Below, piece by piece: positions 1 through 8,332 of a stretch of 32,686 nt of DNA. Below the pieces are notes generated by a model that saw only the letters and a list, made by a program, of their open reading frames with translations, made no database searches and was not told where the DNA came from. How positions within the stretch are numbered: the stretch's first letter is position 1; each line of letters starts with the position of its first letter. A program made the translations under genes and the position numbers. Source of the DNA: Candidatus Dormiibacterota bacterium. Lineage in GTDB: Bacteria; Chloroflexota; Dormibacteria; Aeolococcales; Bog-877. Location: NCBI GenBank assembly GCA_013044295.1, contig JABEUU010000032.1:1-32686 (forward strand), given 5' to 3'.

Positions 1-1
1 G

Positions 2-145
2 CCCCTGGTGGCTCAGGCCGAGGCGGCGGGGGTGCGGTTGGTGGCCTTCGGACCGCAGACTGTTCGCGCCGTCATGCATCTCGACGTCAGCGAGCCCGAC
101 GTCGAGGAGGCCGGGCGCCGACTCCGCAGTCTTTTCGCGGCTTAA
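2..145 (+). CDS. C-terminal fragment of a probable threonine aldolase (5' end outside window)
   Basis: An open frame enters from the left edge and ends at TAA 143-145, giving 47 residues. The stretch VRAVMHLDVSEPDVEEAGRRL resembles the end of PLP-dependent low-specificity L-threonine aldolases, where a 'VTHLDVS.eDv..al..l' segment closes the small domain. These enzymes cleave threonine or allo-threonine to glycine and acetaldehyde. The PLP lysine and the rest of the catalytic domain lie outside the window, so the call rests on this tail only. A hairpin follows about 30 bases downstream. Confidence 0.5.
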   Translation, partial: PLVAQAEAAGVRLVAFGPQTVRAVMHLDVSEPDVEEAGRRLRSLFAA

Positions 146-173
146 GCGGGCAGGCTGTTCGCAGGGGCGAACC

Positions 174-204
174 AAAAAGGGGTGGACCCCTGGGCCCACC
201 CCTT
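174..204 (-). terminator. Intrinsic terminator of the histone-like gene, possibly bidirectional
   Basis: A 9-bp perfect inverted repeat, AAGGGGTGG (177-185) and CCACCCCTT (196-204), encloses a 10-base loop. Read on the minus strand the stem is followed directly by a T run (complement of the A run at 174-178), the classic rho-independent form. It lies 23 bases past the stop of the minus-strand gene at 227. It may also stop plus-strand transcription from the left-edge gene, although the T tract on that side is poor. Confidence 0.75.
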
Positions 205-226
205 GCTCATCTGAGGACTTCGCCGA

Positions 227-874
227 TCAGCTGCTGGCGGCTGCGCTGCTCGCAGCCAGGGTTACCCGGCCGCGGCGACGAGCGCCCCCCCGCGCCGCTG
301 ACTTCTCCGCGGCCGGAGCCGCGCTGCGGGTGCTGCGCCGTGGGTTGCTAGCCGCAGCCCGGGCGCCGGTGGCTCGTTCTGGAGCCGGACGCCTAGCAGC
401 GGTGGTGCTGCGGGCGGTGGTGCTGCGACGGGCCGGGGCCGCGCTGCGAGCGGTGGTGCTGCGGGCGGTGGTGCTGCGACGAGCCGGGGCCGCGCTGCGA
501 GCGGAGGTGCTGCGACGGGCCGGGGCCGCGCTGCGGGCGGTGGTGCTGCGACGAGCCGGGGCCGCGCTGCGAGCGGAGGTGCTGCGACGAGCCGTTACCC
601 GCACGGCGGTTGCACCCCTGGTCACGGCCGCGTCCAGCTTGCGCTCGATATCGCCCAGCCGCCGCTCCAGTGACTTCAGCTGAGCCGCCAAGCTCTTGTT
701 GAGAGCCGCGGGCGACATCCGCGCCACTGGGGTACGGGTGGTCCTCCGGGCGGTGGTCCGCTTGGCGGTTGCACTCTTTGCCGTGGTCCTTCGCGCCGCC
801 GGTTTGCGAGTCGTGCGACTGACCGTGCGCGCGGTGGTGCGCTTGGTGCCAGTCCTTCTGGTGGTTCGGGGCAT
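227..874 (-). CDS. Basic Ala/Arg/Ser/Thr-rich repeat protein, histone H1-like
   Basis: The 215-residue product is extremely rich in Arg, Thr, Ala and Ser. A basic N-terminal tail (about 1-50, with TTAK/TARRTTR blocks) precedes a short amphipathic segment (about 54-85, LNKSLAAQLKSLERRLGDIE) that could form a coiled coil. A C-terminal tail is built from repeats of the type ARRSTTARSAAP. Low-complexity basic tails like this occur in bacterial histone H1-like and HU-tail proteins and usually bind DNA, so a nucleoid role is inferred. ATG at 874 has a strong GAGGAGA ribosome site (881-888 region, 6-base spacing). No globular HU domain is visible. The gene is followed by an intrinsic terminator. Confidence 0.7.
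   Translation of the reverse strand: MPRTTRRTGTKRTTARTVSRTTRKPAARRTTAKSATAKRTTARRTTRTPVARMSPAALNKSLAAQLKSLERRLGDIERKLDAAVTRGATAVRVTARRSTSARSAAPARRSTTARSAAPARRSTSARSAAPARRSTTARSTTARSAAPARRSTTARSTTAARRPAPERATGARAAASNPRRSTRSAAPAAEKSAARGGARRRGRVTLAASSAAASS
401..594. repeat. In-gene tandem repeats, 36-bp period
   Basis: About five near-identical copies of a 36-bp GC-rich unit beginning GGTGCTGCGACG and containing GCCGGGGCCGCGCTGCG lie back to back, with a 15-bp insert (GGTGGTGCTGCGGGC) in some copies. They encode the ARRST(T/S)ARSAAP motif of the histone-like protein on the minus strand. Because 36 is a multiple of three, copy-number change would preserve the frame. Confidence 0.85.
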
Positions 875-1012
875 GTACGATCTCCTCGTGATTTCAGCGG
901 CGAATCCTGTCGCCGCGCTGTGGGTCCTAACCAGTGCAGGGCCGATCCCTCGAGGTGGCAGAACCGGTGCAACCAGCTTGCCGCCACTTCAATTGCATAG
1001 ATTGTTACACAT

Positions 1013-1041
1013 GTGCGCGCAGCGCGCGTGCACTGAAGTGC
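1013..1041. promoter_or_regulatory. Inverted-repeat cluster in a divergent promoter region
   Basis: The 258-bp space between the histone-like gene (minus) and the dehydrogenase (plus) holds an AT-rich patch (about 988-1012) next to GCGCGC-A-GCGCGC (about 1015-1027) and a 12-base palindrome GCACT-GA-AGTGC (1030-1041). This is a plausible binding site controlling one or both genes. No regulator family is recognisable from the sequence. Confidence 0.3.
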
Positions 1042-1120
1042 GCACGCTGGTCCCGCGTGACGCTCGCTCCGCTGCGGTGAGTCGCGTGTCGGGCGTCGCC
1101 CGCACGGCGGCGATAGCCCA

Positions 1121-1126
1121 TATACT
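1121..1126 (+). promoter_or_regulatory. -10 box TATACT for a leaderless dehydrogenase mRNA
   Basis: TATACT matches the sigma-70 -10 consensus at five of six positions. It ends six bases before GTG 1133, so transcription would begin at or next to the start codon. There is no Shine-Dalgarno sequence in front of GTG 1133, which fits leaderless translation. Confidence 0.55.
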
Positions 1127-1132
1127 GAGCCC

Positions 1133-2404
1133 GTGAGCGTGGCCCCGAGCGAGAGTTTGATCGAGGATCTGTACGCCACCGGGCAACACCGGGTCGACGA
1201 GGCTGCAGAGTTTCTGCATCTGGATGAGGATCTGCACGCGGTGCTGCGGGAGGTCAAGCGGGTCCTTCAGGTCCACTTTCCAGTCGTCCATGACGACGGT
1301 GCCGTCGAGGTGTACACCGGCTATCGCGTCCACCACAGCATCGCGCGCGGACCCGCCAAGGGGGGAATCCGCTACGAGCGTGACGCGACCCTAGAGGGCA
1401 CCAAAGCTCAGGCCATGTTGATGAGCTGGAAGACCGCCGTCATGTCGCTGCCCTTCGGAGGCGCGGCGGGCGCGGTGGAGGTCAACCCGAGCGAGCTGAG
1501 TGCTCGCGAGCTGGAGCGTCTCACCCGCCGATTCACGACCGAGATCGGGTTGCTGCTAGGCCCGGAGCGCGACATCCCGGCGCCCGACATTGGCACCGGT
1601 CCGCAGGTGATGGCCTGGATGATGGACACCATCTCCATGCACCAAGGGTTCTCGGTGACCGCCTCCGTCACCGGCAAGCCCCAGGCGGTGGGCGGCTCGG
1701 TGGGGCGGGTCGAGGCCCCTGGTCGGGGCTTGGCCGCGGTCTTGATGCACACCCTGCGCAACACCGGCCTCACCCTCGAGGGTGCCGCAGTGGCGGTGGA
1801 GGGCTTCGGCACAGTGGGGGCTACCTGTGCCCGCATGCTGGTGGAGGCCGGCTGCCGGGTGATCGCGGTGTCCGACCACGCCGGTGGCTGGCACAACGGC
1901 GCCGGCTTGGACATCGCGGCCTTGCAGCGCCTGAAGCTCGAGGGTGGCCATCTGGGAGACGGTGGGGTTCCCGGCGAAGCCATCAGTCGTGAGGAGTTGC
2001 TGGCGCTGCCGGTTACGGTGCTGGTGCCCGCCTCGGTGGAGAGCGTCATCAATTCCCAAAATGCCTCGCAGGTGCGGGCGCGCATTGTCGCGGAGGGCGC
2101 CAACGGACCGGTCACCCCACGGGCGGAGGCGATCTTGGCGGAGGACGGCATAGTTGTGGTTCCCGACATCCTCGCCAATGGCGGTGGCGTGACCGCGTCC
2201 TACTTCGAGTGGGTGCAGGATCTGCAATCGTTCTTCTGGGACGAAGAGGAGATCAACTCTCAGTTGGAGCGCGCCATGCTGCGGGCCAGTGACCATGTCT
2301 GGGGATTCGCCGCCCACAACCACATCTCGCTGCGTCGAGCCGCCTATGCGATTGCGATCGGCCGGGTGGCCCGCGCCGCCAGCGCCCGAGGGGTTTATCC
2401 CTGA
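1133..2404 (+). CDS. Glu/Leu/Phe/Val dehydrogenase family protein lacking the catalytic lysine
   Basis: The 423-residue product has the full GDH fold. The N-terminal substrate domain carries PAKGGIRY (K76) and SWKTAV (K100), followed by PAPDIGTG (D152). The Rossmann domain carries VEGFGTVG (about 225), and the C-terminal part carries NGGGVTASYFEWVQD. Canonical enzymes oxidatively deaminate glutamate or branched-chain amino acids with NAD(P). Spacing to the clostridial enzyme is exact for K89, K113 and D165 (K76, K100, D152), but the catalytic lysine of the PxGGxKGG loop is alanine: PFGGAAGA, A112 (1466-1468). The protein may be a regulatory subunit, a binding protein or an altered enzyme; strong deamination activity is doubtful. 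GTG 1133 is chosen because a -10 box lies just upstream. Confidence 0.85.
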   Translation: MSVAPSESLIEDLYATGQHRVDEAAEFLHLDEDLHAVLREVKRVLQVHFPVVHDDGAVEVYTGYRVHHSIARGPAKGGIRYERDATLEGTKAQAMLMSWKTAVMSLPFGGAAGAVEVNPSELSARELERLTRRFTTEIGLLLGPERDIPAPDIGTGPQVMAWMMDTISMHQGFSVTASVTGKPQAVGGSVGRVEAPGRGLAAVLMHTLRNTGLTLEGAAVAVEGFGTVGATCARMLVEAGCRVIAVSDHAGGWHNGAGLDIAALQRLKLEGGHLGDGGVPGEAISREELLALPVTVLVPASVESVINSQNASQVRARIVAEGANGPVTPRAEAILAEDGIVVVPDILANGGGVTASYFEWVQDLQSFFWDEEEINSQLERAMLRASDHVWGFAAHNHISLRRAAYAIAIGRVARAASARGVYP

Positions 2405-2427
2405 TTCGCTGAACCTCTCCAAACCGG

Positions 2428-2443
2428 CGCCGCGCGCGCGGCG
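2428..2443. terminator. GC palindrome between convergent genes
   Basis: A perfect 16-bp palindrome, CGCCGCGCGCGCGGCG, lies in the 64-bp gap between the converging dehydrogenase and response regulator genes. It could form a cruciform or a hairpin that slows polymerase from either side. It has no T tract, so intrinsic termination is uncertain. Confidence 0.3.
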
Positions 2444-2468
2444 GCTTCGGCGGCGGGACGTCAGTGGA

Positions 2469-3266
2469 TCAGCGGACCAGGCTGAGGCGTGGGCCCATCG
2501 CCAGCTCACGTCCGGGTTGGTACTCGAAGCGATAGCCCGCGCTGATCACCACATGGATGTACTGCGGACCGTCTGAACTGCCCTGGATTTTGCGCCGCAA
2601 GCGGTACAGATGCGCATCCAGGGAGTGCACCTGGTAGGGGTCACGGCGGCGCCACACCTCGGCGATTAGTTGGGGGCGTGACACCACCCGGCCGGCGTTG
2701 CGGGCCAGGGTCATGAGAATCCCGAACTCGGTGGGAGTCAGGGGCACGGGGCGGTCGTCGCGGCGCACCTCGTGTCGTCCCAGGTCGATTGACAAGCCGG
2801 GGAATTGAAGCCGGTCCTGGCCAGCACTCTGGCGCAGCAGACGGGTGCGGCGCAGGCGGGCATTGATGCGTGCGACCAGCTCCCGGACCTCGAAGGGCTT
2901 GCGCATGTAGTCGTCAGCGCCGACCTCCAGCCCGATCACCACGTCCTCGGACTCCTGCAGGCAGGAGACCATCATCACCGTTGACTTGTAACCGGCCGCG
3001 CGCAGCCGTCGGCAAACCTCGATGCCGCTCATGTCGGGCAGCACCAGGTCCAGCAGGATGAGGTCGGGCTCACTCTCCATGGCCAGCCGCAGCCCGGCCG
3101 CGCCGCTGGCGGCGGTGGTCACCTCGTAGCCGTTTTCGGCGGCGATCAACTCCACCAGCTGCAGCATGGCCGGGTCATCATCGATGACCATCAGCTTGGC
3201 GCTGGGGTCCACGACCGTGGCGATGGGAGGCTCCCACTTGCGGTCTTCGACGTTGGCCTGTATCAC
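2469..3266 (-). CDS. OmpR/PhoB-family response regulator (orphan)
   Basis: From GTG 3266 the product has 265 residues. The receiver domain (about 24-140) has the acidic cluster IDDD (29-31), phospho-acceptor D73 in LLDLVLPD, and the conserved lysine in YMRKPF. A winged-helix DNA-binding domain follows (about 165-255: LTPTEFGILMTLARNAGRVVSR, SLDAHLYRLRRKI, ISAGYRFEY). It should act as a phosphorylation-controlled transcription factor. No histidine kinase is nearby, so the partner is elsewhere. The open frame extends upstream to 3422, but the extra 52 residues are low-complexity and run into the sortase gene. GTG 3266 sits six bases after a CACAAT box, suggesting a leaderless start. Confidence 0.85.
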   Translation of the reverse strand: MIQANVEDRKWEPPIATVVDPSAKLMVIDDDPAMLQLVELIAAENGYEVTTAASGAAGLRLAMESEPDLILLDLVLPDMSGIEVCRRLRAAGYKSTVMMVSCLQESEDVVIGLEVGADDYMRKPFEVRELVARINARLRRTRLLRQSAGQDRLQFPGLSIDLGRHEVRRDDRPVPLTPTEFGILMTLARNAGRVVSRPQLIAEVWRRRDPYQVHSLDAHLYRLRRKIQGSSDGPQYIHVVISAGYRFEYQPGRELAMGPRLSLVR

Positions 3267-3272
3267 ATGGCG

Positions 3273-3278
3273 ATTGTG
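3273..3278 (-). promoter_or_regulatory. Candidate -10 box CACAAT for the response regulator
   Basis: On the minus strand CACAAT is followed by six bases (CGCCAT) and then GTG 3266. The match to TATAAT is four of six. The spacing equals that seen before other genes in the window that lack a ribosome site. Confidence 0.35.
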
Positions 3279-3412
3279 TCCCGGGAGTGGCTGAACTCGC
3301 AGTCCGGGAACGACAACGGCTGCGTAACAAGCTCTGCGCCTGGTGTGACGACGGGAGCAGGCGTGATGGCCGGCTGGGTTAGGATGGTGTAGGGCAGGGC
3401 GAAGGAGACCCG

Positions 3413-4072
3413 ATGAAGACACCGATGGCGGGGTGGGCGCGGCGCCGGAAGGTGGGCACGACTTTGGCCGGTCTGGGGGTGATCCTGGTCCTGGTCGGGG
3501 TCGGAGTGCTGCTGCCGCCCGTGCTCGGAGTGCTGCATCGAGGCAGCAACGATCACAAGTTGCTCAAGAGCTGGCTCGGGCCCAACGGGGCCCTGACCCA
3601 GGTCATCCCCGCCCAGAGCGAGAACCCGGCCGGCTCCTCATCTCCGGCGACCGCCCCCGCGTGCGGCAGCGGCTCGCCCAGTTCCGAGTTCGCACTGCTC
3701 GGCTTCCCCAGCCTTCCAGGGATTGAGGGTGTGGCCGGCAACGGGAACTGGTCGATGCTGACCCAGCGGTCGGTGGTGCACTACGCCGATTCACCCGGCC
3801 CGGGGCAGGCCGGCAACATGCTGATAGCCGTGCACCGGGAGCCCAACTTCGAGCCCCTGGGCACGCTCAAGGTGGGCGACCCAATCGTGGTCACCAACCG
3901 CAGTTGCCGGCAGTTCACATACACCATCACCCAGATCTGGGTGGAGAGTCCGGCCCAGGTGACCCAGCTGCAAGCCCTGAGTGGAGGTAGCTACCTGACC
4001 GTGATCACCTGCACTCCGCTCTGGATTGACACCTCCCGGATCGTGATCCGAGCCGTCCTGACCAGGAGTTGA
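3413..4072 (+). CDS. Sortase family transpeptidase (class D/E/F-like)
   Basis: The 219-residue product has an arginine-rich N-terminus and one membrane segment (about 15-40), then an extracytoplasmic sortase domain. Catalytic residues are visible: H141 in AVHREPNFEPLGTLKVGD, C200 in LTVITCTP, and R209 nine residues later. Sortases cleave an LPxTG-like signal and attach the protein to a surface nucleophile, or build pili. The usual GHR is VHR here, a mild departure. ATG 3413 has AAGGAG at 3402-3407 with five-base spacing. No LPxTG substrate or pilin gene is seen, so this looks like a stand-alone housekeeping-type sortase. Confidence 0.85.
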   Translation: MKTPMAGWARRRKVGTTLAGLGVILVLVGVGVLLPPVLGVLHRGSNDHKLLKSWLGPNGALTQVIPAQSENPAGSSSPATAPACGSGSPSSEFALLGFPSLPGIEGVAGNGNWSMLTQRSVVHYADSPGPGQAGNMLIAVHREPNFEPLGTLKVGDPIVVTNRSCRQFTYTITQIWVESPAQVTQLQALSGGSYLTVITCTPLWIDTSRIVIRAVLTRS

Positions 4073-4080
4073 GCAGCGGT

Positions 4081-4105
4081 CGCCCCGGACGGCGGCCCGG
4101 GGGCG
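4081..4105 (+). terminator. GC-rich hairpin after the sortase gene
   Basis: CGCCCCGG (4081-4088) pairs with CCGGGGGCG (4097-4105) with one bulged G and a short loop, ten bases after the sortase stop. No T run follows, so this is a possible terminator or 3' stabilising stem rather than a textbook intrinsic terminator. Confidence 0.4.
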
Positions 4106-4171
4106 AACACCACATGACGTGTACCAGGAAGCATCTGCCCACTAGATAGGGGACCATCAGAGCTCATCTGG

Positions 4172-4177
4172 TATGCT
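4172..4177 (+). promoter_or_regulatory. -10 box TATGCT upstream of guaB3
   Basis: TATGCT in the context GGTATGCT is a good -10 hexamer in the 165-bp gap before guaB3. Transcription would start near 4184, giving a leader of about 55 bases that contains the GGAGGT ribosome site at 4225-4230. No convincing -35 box is seen. Confidence 0.4.
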
Positions 4178-4238
4178 CAAACCCGGGGTGGCACACGTCA
4201 GGTGGTCCCCGTGCACCCGCATACGGAGGTGGCCCTGC

Positions 4239-5399
4239 TTGGACATTGAACTGGGACGAGGTAAGCGGGCGAGGCGGGCCTACGGCTTCGACGAGGTCGC
4301 CCTGGTGCCCGGCAAGGTGACCATCAACCCCGACGAGATCGACATCTCCTTGCAAATCGGCGAAGTTGAGATTCCGATCCCGATCCTGGCCGCCGCGATG
4401 GACGGGGTGGTCGACCCCCACTTCGCCCAGGAGATGGGCCACCTGGGCGGGGTGGCGGTCCTGAATTTGGACGGGATCAACTGCCGCTACGAGGACACGG
4501 CGGCCGTTTACGAGGAGATCGCCGAGGCGCCCAGGGAGAGGATCAACACCCTCCTCCAGGAGCTCTACCGGCAGCCGGTCAAGGACCAGTTGATATCCCG
4601 CCGGATTGAGCAGATCAAGGAGGCCGGCGTCATCTGCGGGGTCTCGACCAGCCCCGCCGAGGCTGAGCACCGGCTCCCCATCGTGACCGAGGCGGGGGCC
4701 AACCTGTACTTCGTCCAGGGCACCGTGCTCACGGCTCGTCACATCTCCCGCTCCTACCGACAGCTCGACTTCAGCCATTTGGCGGCCGCGGCGACGATCC
4801 CGGTGGTGGTGGGCAACTGCGTCGAGTACTACACGGCCCTGGAGCTGATGGCGACCGGGGTCGACGGGATCCTGGTGGGGGTGGGTCCGGGCGCCGCCTG
4901 CACCACCCGTGGCGTACTCGGCATCGGGGTGCCCCAGGTGACCGCGACAGCCGACGTGGCCGCCGCTCGCAACGATCACCGCCGCACCGGCGGCAAGCCG
5001 GTCACGGTGATCACGGATGGCGGCATGCGGGTCGGCGGCGACGTCACCAAGGCGCTGGCGTCGGGGGCTGACGGGGTCATGATCGGCTCGGTATTCGCGT
5101 CGGCCCAGGAGGCACCTGGGCGCGGCCACCACTGGGGCATGGCGACTCCCGATCCCAACTTGCCCAGGGGGACCAGGATCAAGGTGGGCACCAGAGCCAC
5201 GTTGAAGGAGCTCCTGGTGGGCCCGGCGCGAGTCGATGATGGCAGTCAGAACCTGGTGGGGGCGATCAAGTCGGCGATGGGGGTGTGTGGAGCCAGGACC
5301 ATCGCGGAGTTCCAGGAGACCGAGATGGTGGTGGCCCCGGCCATCCTCACCGAGGGCAAGCTCTTCCAGCAGGCCCAGCAGGTCGGGATGGCTCGCTGA
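4239..5399 (+). CDS. guaB3: GuaB3-type IMP dehydrogenase, without CBS domains
   Basis: The product is about 386 residues from TTG 4239, which has an ideal GGAGGT site (4225-4230, eight-base spacing) and gives the family-typical start [17 protein letters not shown]. An upstream ATG at 4173 is in frame but overlaps the promoter. This is one TIM barrel: the nucleotide loop [10 protein letters not shown] holds the catalytic cysteine C221 and the TTR motif, followed by [12 protein letters not shown]. The Bateman (CBS) module inserted in classical GuaB is absent. IMP dehydrogenases convert IMP to XMP with NAD, and cyanobacterial GuaB3 has been described as an active CBS-free IMPDH. Its position directly before guaA supports that role here. 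GMP reductase-like activity is the main alternative. Confidence 0.88.
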   Translation: MDIELGRGKRARRAYGFDEVALVPGKVTINPDEIDISLQIGEVEIPIPILAAAMDGVVDPHFAQEMGHLGGVAVLNLDGINCRYEDTAAVYEEIAEAPRERINTLLQELYRQPVKDQLISRRIEQIKEAGVICGVSTSPAEAEHRLPIVTEAGANLYFVQGTVLTARHISRSYRQLDFSHLAAAATIPVVVGNCVEYYTALELMATGVDGILVGVGPGAACTTRGVLGIGVPQVTATADVAAARNDHRRTGGKPVTVITDGGMRVGGDVTKALASGADGVMIGSVFASAQEAPGRGHHWGMATPDPNLPRGTRIKVGTRATLKELLVGPARVDDGSQNLVGAIKSAMGVCGARTIAEFQETEMVVAPAILTEGKLFQQAQQVGMAR

Positions 5400-5421
5400 T
5401 GGCCGGGAGCGGGGGGAGCCG

Positions 5422-7017
5422 ATGATCGCTGCCGTCCCGCCCGCATCGGATCTGGCGTCGCAGCCGCCGCCTTCCAAGCTGGCCTTCGACAGCGTCCTGG
5501 TACTCGACTTCGGATCCCAGTACAGCCAATTGATCGCGCGCCGGATCAGGGAGTTGAAGGTGTACTGCGAGCTGGTTCCCGGAACCACCTCAGCGGCCGA
5601 GATCAGCCGCCACCGGCCGCGCGGGCTGGTCTTGAGCGGCGGACCGGCGAGCGTCTATGACCAAGATGCGCTCCATCCGGATCCCGCCATTTACGACCTG
5701 GGTCTGCCGATCCTGGGGATCTGTTACGGCATGCAGCTGCTGGCTCATGACCTCGGGGGCAGGGTGAAGCCCGCCACCAAGCGGGAGTACGGCCTGGCCT
5801 CGGTGGTGGTGGACAGCGAGGACGGGCTGTTCGCGGGACTGCCCCAGGAGATGCCGGTCTGGATGAGTCACGGCGATGTGATCGAGCAGTTGCCACCGGG
5901 CTATCGGTCTGTGGCCCACACCCTCAACAGCCCGGTCGCGGCCATGGCAGGGCCGGGTGGCCGGGTGGGCATCCAGTTCCACCCTGAGGTCGCCCACACC
6001 CCCCAGGGGGCGGCGATGCTGGCCAACTTCCTGTATCAGACCTGCGGTTGCCAGCCCAACTGGGAGGCGACCAGCTTCGTCGACCAGGCCATCGCCGAGA
6101 TCCGGGGTCGCGTCGGCGACTCCCAGGTGATCTGCGCGCTCTCCGGAGGCGTCGACTCGGCGGTGGTGGCCACTCTGGTGCATCGTGCCATCGGGGATCA
6201 GCTCACCTGCATCTTCGTGGACAACGGCCTGCTGCGGCGAGGCGAGGCAGATCGCGTCATCGACGTGCTCACTCGCAACATGCGCATGAAGATCATCCGG
6301 GTGGAGGCCGAGGCCCGGTTCCTGGACGCTCTGGCCGGCGTGGTGGACCCCGAGGAGAAACGCCGGATCGTTGGCCGCGAGTTCATCGCCGCCTTCGAGG
6401 AGGAGACCGGGCGCCTGGGGGCGGTCCCCTTCCTGGCTCAGGGGACGCTCTACCCCGATGTCATCGAAAGCACCTCGGCGGACACCTTCGGGGCCCACAA
6501 GATCAAGACCCACCACAACGTCGGCGGCCTCCCCCTGGGAATGCGCTTCCAGCTGGTGGAGCCTCTCCGCTACCTCTTCAAGGATGAGGTGCGCCGGGTG
6601 GGCCGAGCCCTGGGTCTTCCCGACGACCTGGTCATGCGCCAGCCGTTCCCGGGGCCGGGGCTGGCGATCCGGATCATCGGCGCGGTCAACCGGGAGCGCC
6701 TGGAGACGGTCCGAGGCGCTGACTGGGTCGTGATCGACGAGATCAAGCACAGTGGGCTGTACGGTCAGGTCTGGCAGAGCTTCGCGATCCTGACACCGGT
6801 CAGCAGTGTGGGGGTGATGGGTGACTTCCGAACCTACGCCAACGTGGTGGCGGTGCGAATCGTCACCTCCGAGGACGGCATGACCGCCGATTGGGCGCGA
6901 GTGCCCTACGACGTCCTGGCCGACATCAGCCGCCGGATCGTGAACGAGGTTCCGGGGGTCAACCGTGTCGTCTACGACATCAGCAGCAAGCCGCCCTCGA
7001 CCATTGAGTGGGAGTGA
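5422..7017 (+). CDS. guaA: GMP synthase (glutamine-hydrolysing)
   Basis: The 531-residue product converts XMP, glutamine and ATP to GMP. The class I amidotransferase domain (about 20-215) has nucleophile C101 in GICYGMQ and the His-Glu pair in QFHPEVAHT. The ATP pyrophosphatase domain has the PP-loop [11 protein letters not shown], and the C-terminal dimerisation domain ends PPSTIEWE, the family terminus. ATG 5422 follows a GGGGGGAG site. The N-terminal 20 residues are an extension relative to typical enzymes. It lies 22 bases after guaB3, so the two form a GMP-making unit that continues into purD. Confidence 0.96.
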   Translation: MIAAVPPASDLASQPPPSKLAFDSVLVLDFGSQYSQLIARRIRELKVYCELVPGTTSAAEISRHRPRGLVLSGGPASVYDQDALHPDPAIYDLGLPILGICYGMQLLAHDLGGRVKPATKREYGLASVVVDSEDGLFAGLPQEMPVWMSHGDVIEQLPPGYRSVAHTLNSPVAAMAGPGGRVGIQFHPEVAHTPQGAAMLANFLYQTCGCQPNWEATSFVDQAIAEIRGRVGDSQVICALSGGVDSAVVATLVHRAIGDQLTCIFVDNGLLRRGEADRVIDVLTRNMRMKIIRVEAEARFLDALAGVVDPEEKRRIVGREFIAAFEEETGRLGAVPFLAQGTLYPDVIESTSADTFGAHKIKTHHNVGGLPLGMRFQLVEPLRYLFKDEVRRVGRALGLPDDLVMRQPFPGPGLAIRIIGAVNRERLETVRGADWVVIDEIKHSGLYGQVWQSFAILTPVSSVGVMGDFRTYANVVAVRIVTSEDGMTADWARVPYDVLADISRRIVNEVPGVNRVVYDISSKPPSTIEWE

Positions 7018-8297
7018 GCGCAGACCACGCCGCCCGGGGATTGCACGTCCTGGTGGTGGGAGGAGGGGGCCGGGAGCACGCCCTGGCCTGGGCCTGCTCC
7101 CGCAGCCCTCTGGTGAGCCGAGTGAGCTGCAGCCCGGGCAACCCGGGCACGGCGGCGCTGGGGTCCAACTGGAGCATCGCCGCCACTGATCCCGCCGGGA
7201 TCACCAAGCTGGCCCGGTCGGAGGCGGTTGACCTGGTCATCCTGGGTCCCGACGCAGCGGTGGCGGCCGGCGTCGGGGACGCCCTCGCGGCCGCCGGGAT
7301 CCGCCGCTTCGGTCCCACGCGGGCCGCTGGCGAGCTGGAGACCAGCAAGGCGTTCGCGAAGCGGCTGATGGCAAGGGTGGGCATCGCCACGGCCCCTTTC
7401 AAGGTGTGCCGCGAGCCTGACGAGGCGCTCCGCGAGCTCCGCCGCCGTGACGGCCCGGTGGTGGTGAAAGCGGATGGGCTGGCCCTGGGCAAGGGGGCGT
7501 TTGTCTGCCGCAGCCCGGCCGAGGCCGCGGCGGTCGTCGAGCGCCTGATGGTGATGGCGGAGCTGGGCGACGCCGGCCGGTCGGTGGTGATTGAGGACTG
7601 CCTCCAGGGGGACGAGGTCTCCCTGTTCGCCATCTGCGATGGCGAGAGGGCCGTGATGCTGCCCCCGGTCTGCGATTACAAGCGCGCTCTCGACGGTGAT
7701 CTGGGGGCCAACACCGGGGGCATGGGCGCCTACTCGCCGCCACGGGTGGCCGGCGCGGACGATTTGAACAGACGGGCCCTGGCCGAGATCGTGACCCCCA
7801 CCCTGGCGGAGATGGCGCGTCTGGGGCGGCCGTTCCAGGGCTGCCTGTACGTCGGTGGGATGCTGGTCGGGGACCGGATCAGCGTCCTGGAGTTCAACGT
7901 CCGCTTTGGGGACCCCGAGACGGAGGTGCTGCTGCCGCTTCTGGCCGACCCCGTGCCACTGCTCTGGGGGGCGGCTTCCGGTGAGCTGCCCTCGCCGCTG
8001 GCCGCGGTCGCCCCGGCGGCGTCGGTGGGCGTGGTGGCGGTCAGAGCGCCATATCCCGAAGCGGTGCATGCCGGCGGCCTGGTGGAGGGCCTGGAGGCCG
8101 CCGAGGCCCTCGGCTGTCTTATCTTTCAGATGGGTACCAGCGCGGCCGCCACCGGCGGGGTCGAGGTTGGCGGCGGCCGAGTTCTGATCTGCGTCGGCAC
8201 CGGGGTCGACCTTCCGGCCGCTCGAGGGGCGGCCTATGCGGGGCTGGGCCAGATCAACTTCGCGGGGATGCGCTACCGCTCCGACATCGCCGCCTGA
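7008..8297 (+). CDS. purD: Phosphoribosylamine-glycine ligase (GAR synthetase)
   Basis: This is the second step of purine synthesis: phosphoribosylamine, glycine and ATP give GAR. The 429-residue product begins near [17 protein letters not shown], has ATP-grasp motifs [15 protein letters not shown] and the metal/ATP site [19 protein letters not shown], and is of normal length. GTG 7008 overlaps the end of guaA by ten bases. GTG 7014 would give a four-base GTGA overlap and is equally plausible, since no ribosome site separates them. Coupling to guaA translation is likely. Confidence 0.95.
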   Translation: MGVSADHAARGLHVLVVGGGGREHALAWACSRSPLVSRVSCSPGNPGTAALGSNWSIAATDPAGITKLARSEAVDLVILGPDAAVAAGVGDALAAAGIRRFGPTRAAGELETSKAFAKRLMARVGIATAPFKVCREPDEALRELRRRDGPVVVKADGLALGKGAFVCRSPAEAAAVVERLMVMAELGDAGRSVVIEDCLQGDEVSLFAICDGERAVMLPPVCDYKRALDGDLGANTGGMGAYSPPRVAGADDLNRRALAEIVTPTLAEMARLGRPFQGCLYVGGMLVGDRISVLEFNVRFGDPETEVLLPLLADPVPLLWGAASGELPSPLAAVAPAASVGVVAVRAPYPEAVHAGGLVEGLEAAEALGCLIFQMGTSAAATGGVEVGGGRVLICVGTGVDLPAARGAAYAGLGQINFAGMRYRSDIAA

Positions 8298-8332
8298 TTG
8301 GCGGCGGCGCCATCTGGGTACCAAACCGAGGC

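Noticed and set aside
401-594. 36-bp repeats resembling a CRISPR array in period
   Set aside because: Copies are back to back with no unique spacers, lie in frame inside a coding sequence, and encode a peptide repeat.
330-683. Long plus-strand ORF opposite the histone-like gene
   Set aside because: It is the mirror of the repeat-rich minus-strand gene. The minus strand has a strong ribosome site and terminator; the plus frame has neither.
3267-3422. N-terminal extension of the response regulator up to ATG 3422
   Set aside because: The extra 52 residues have no homology, overlap the sortase start and promoter, and GTG 3266 has a good promoter context.
5590-6750. Long minus-strand ORF inside guaA
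   Set aside because: Shadow frame of a fully conserved guaA gene, a common effect of high GC content.
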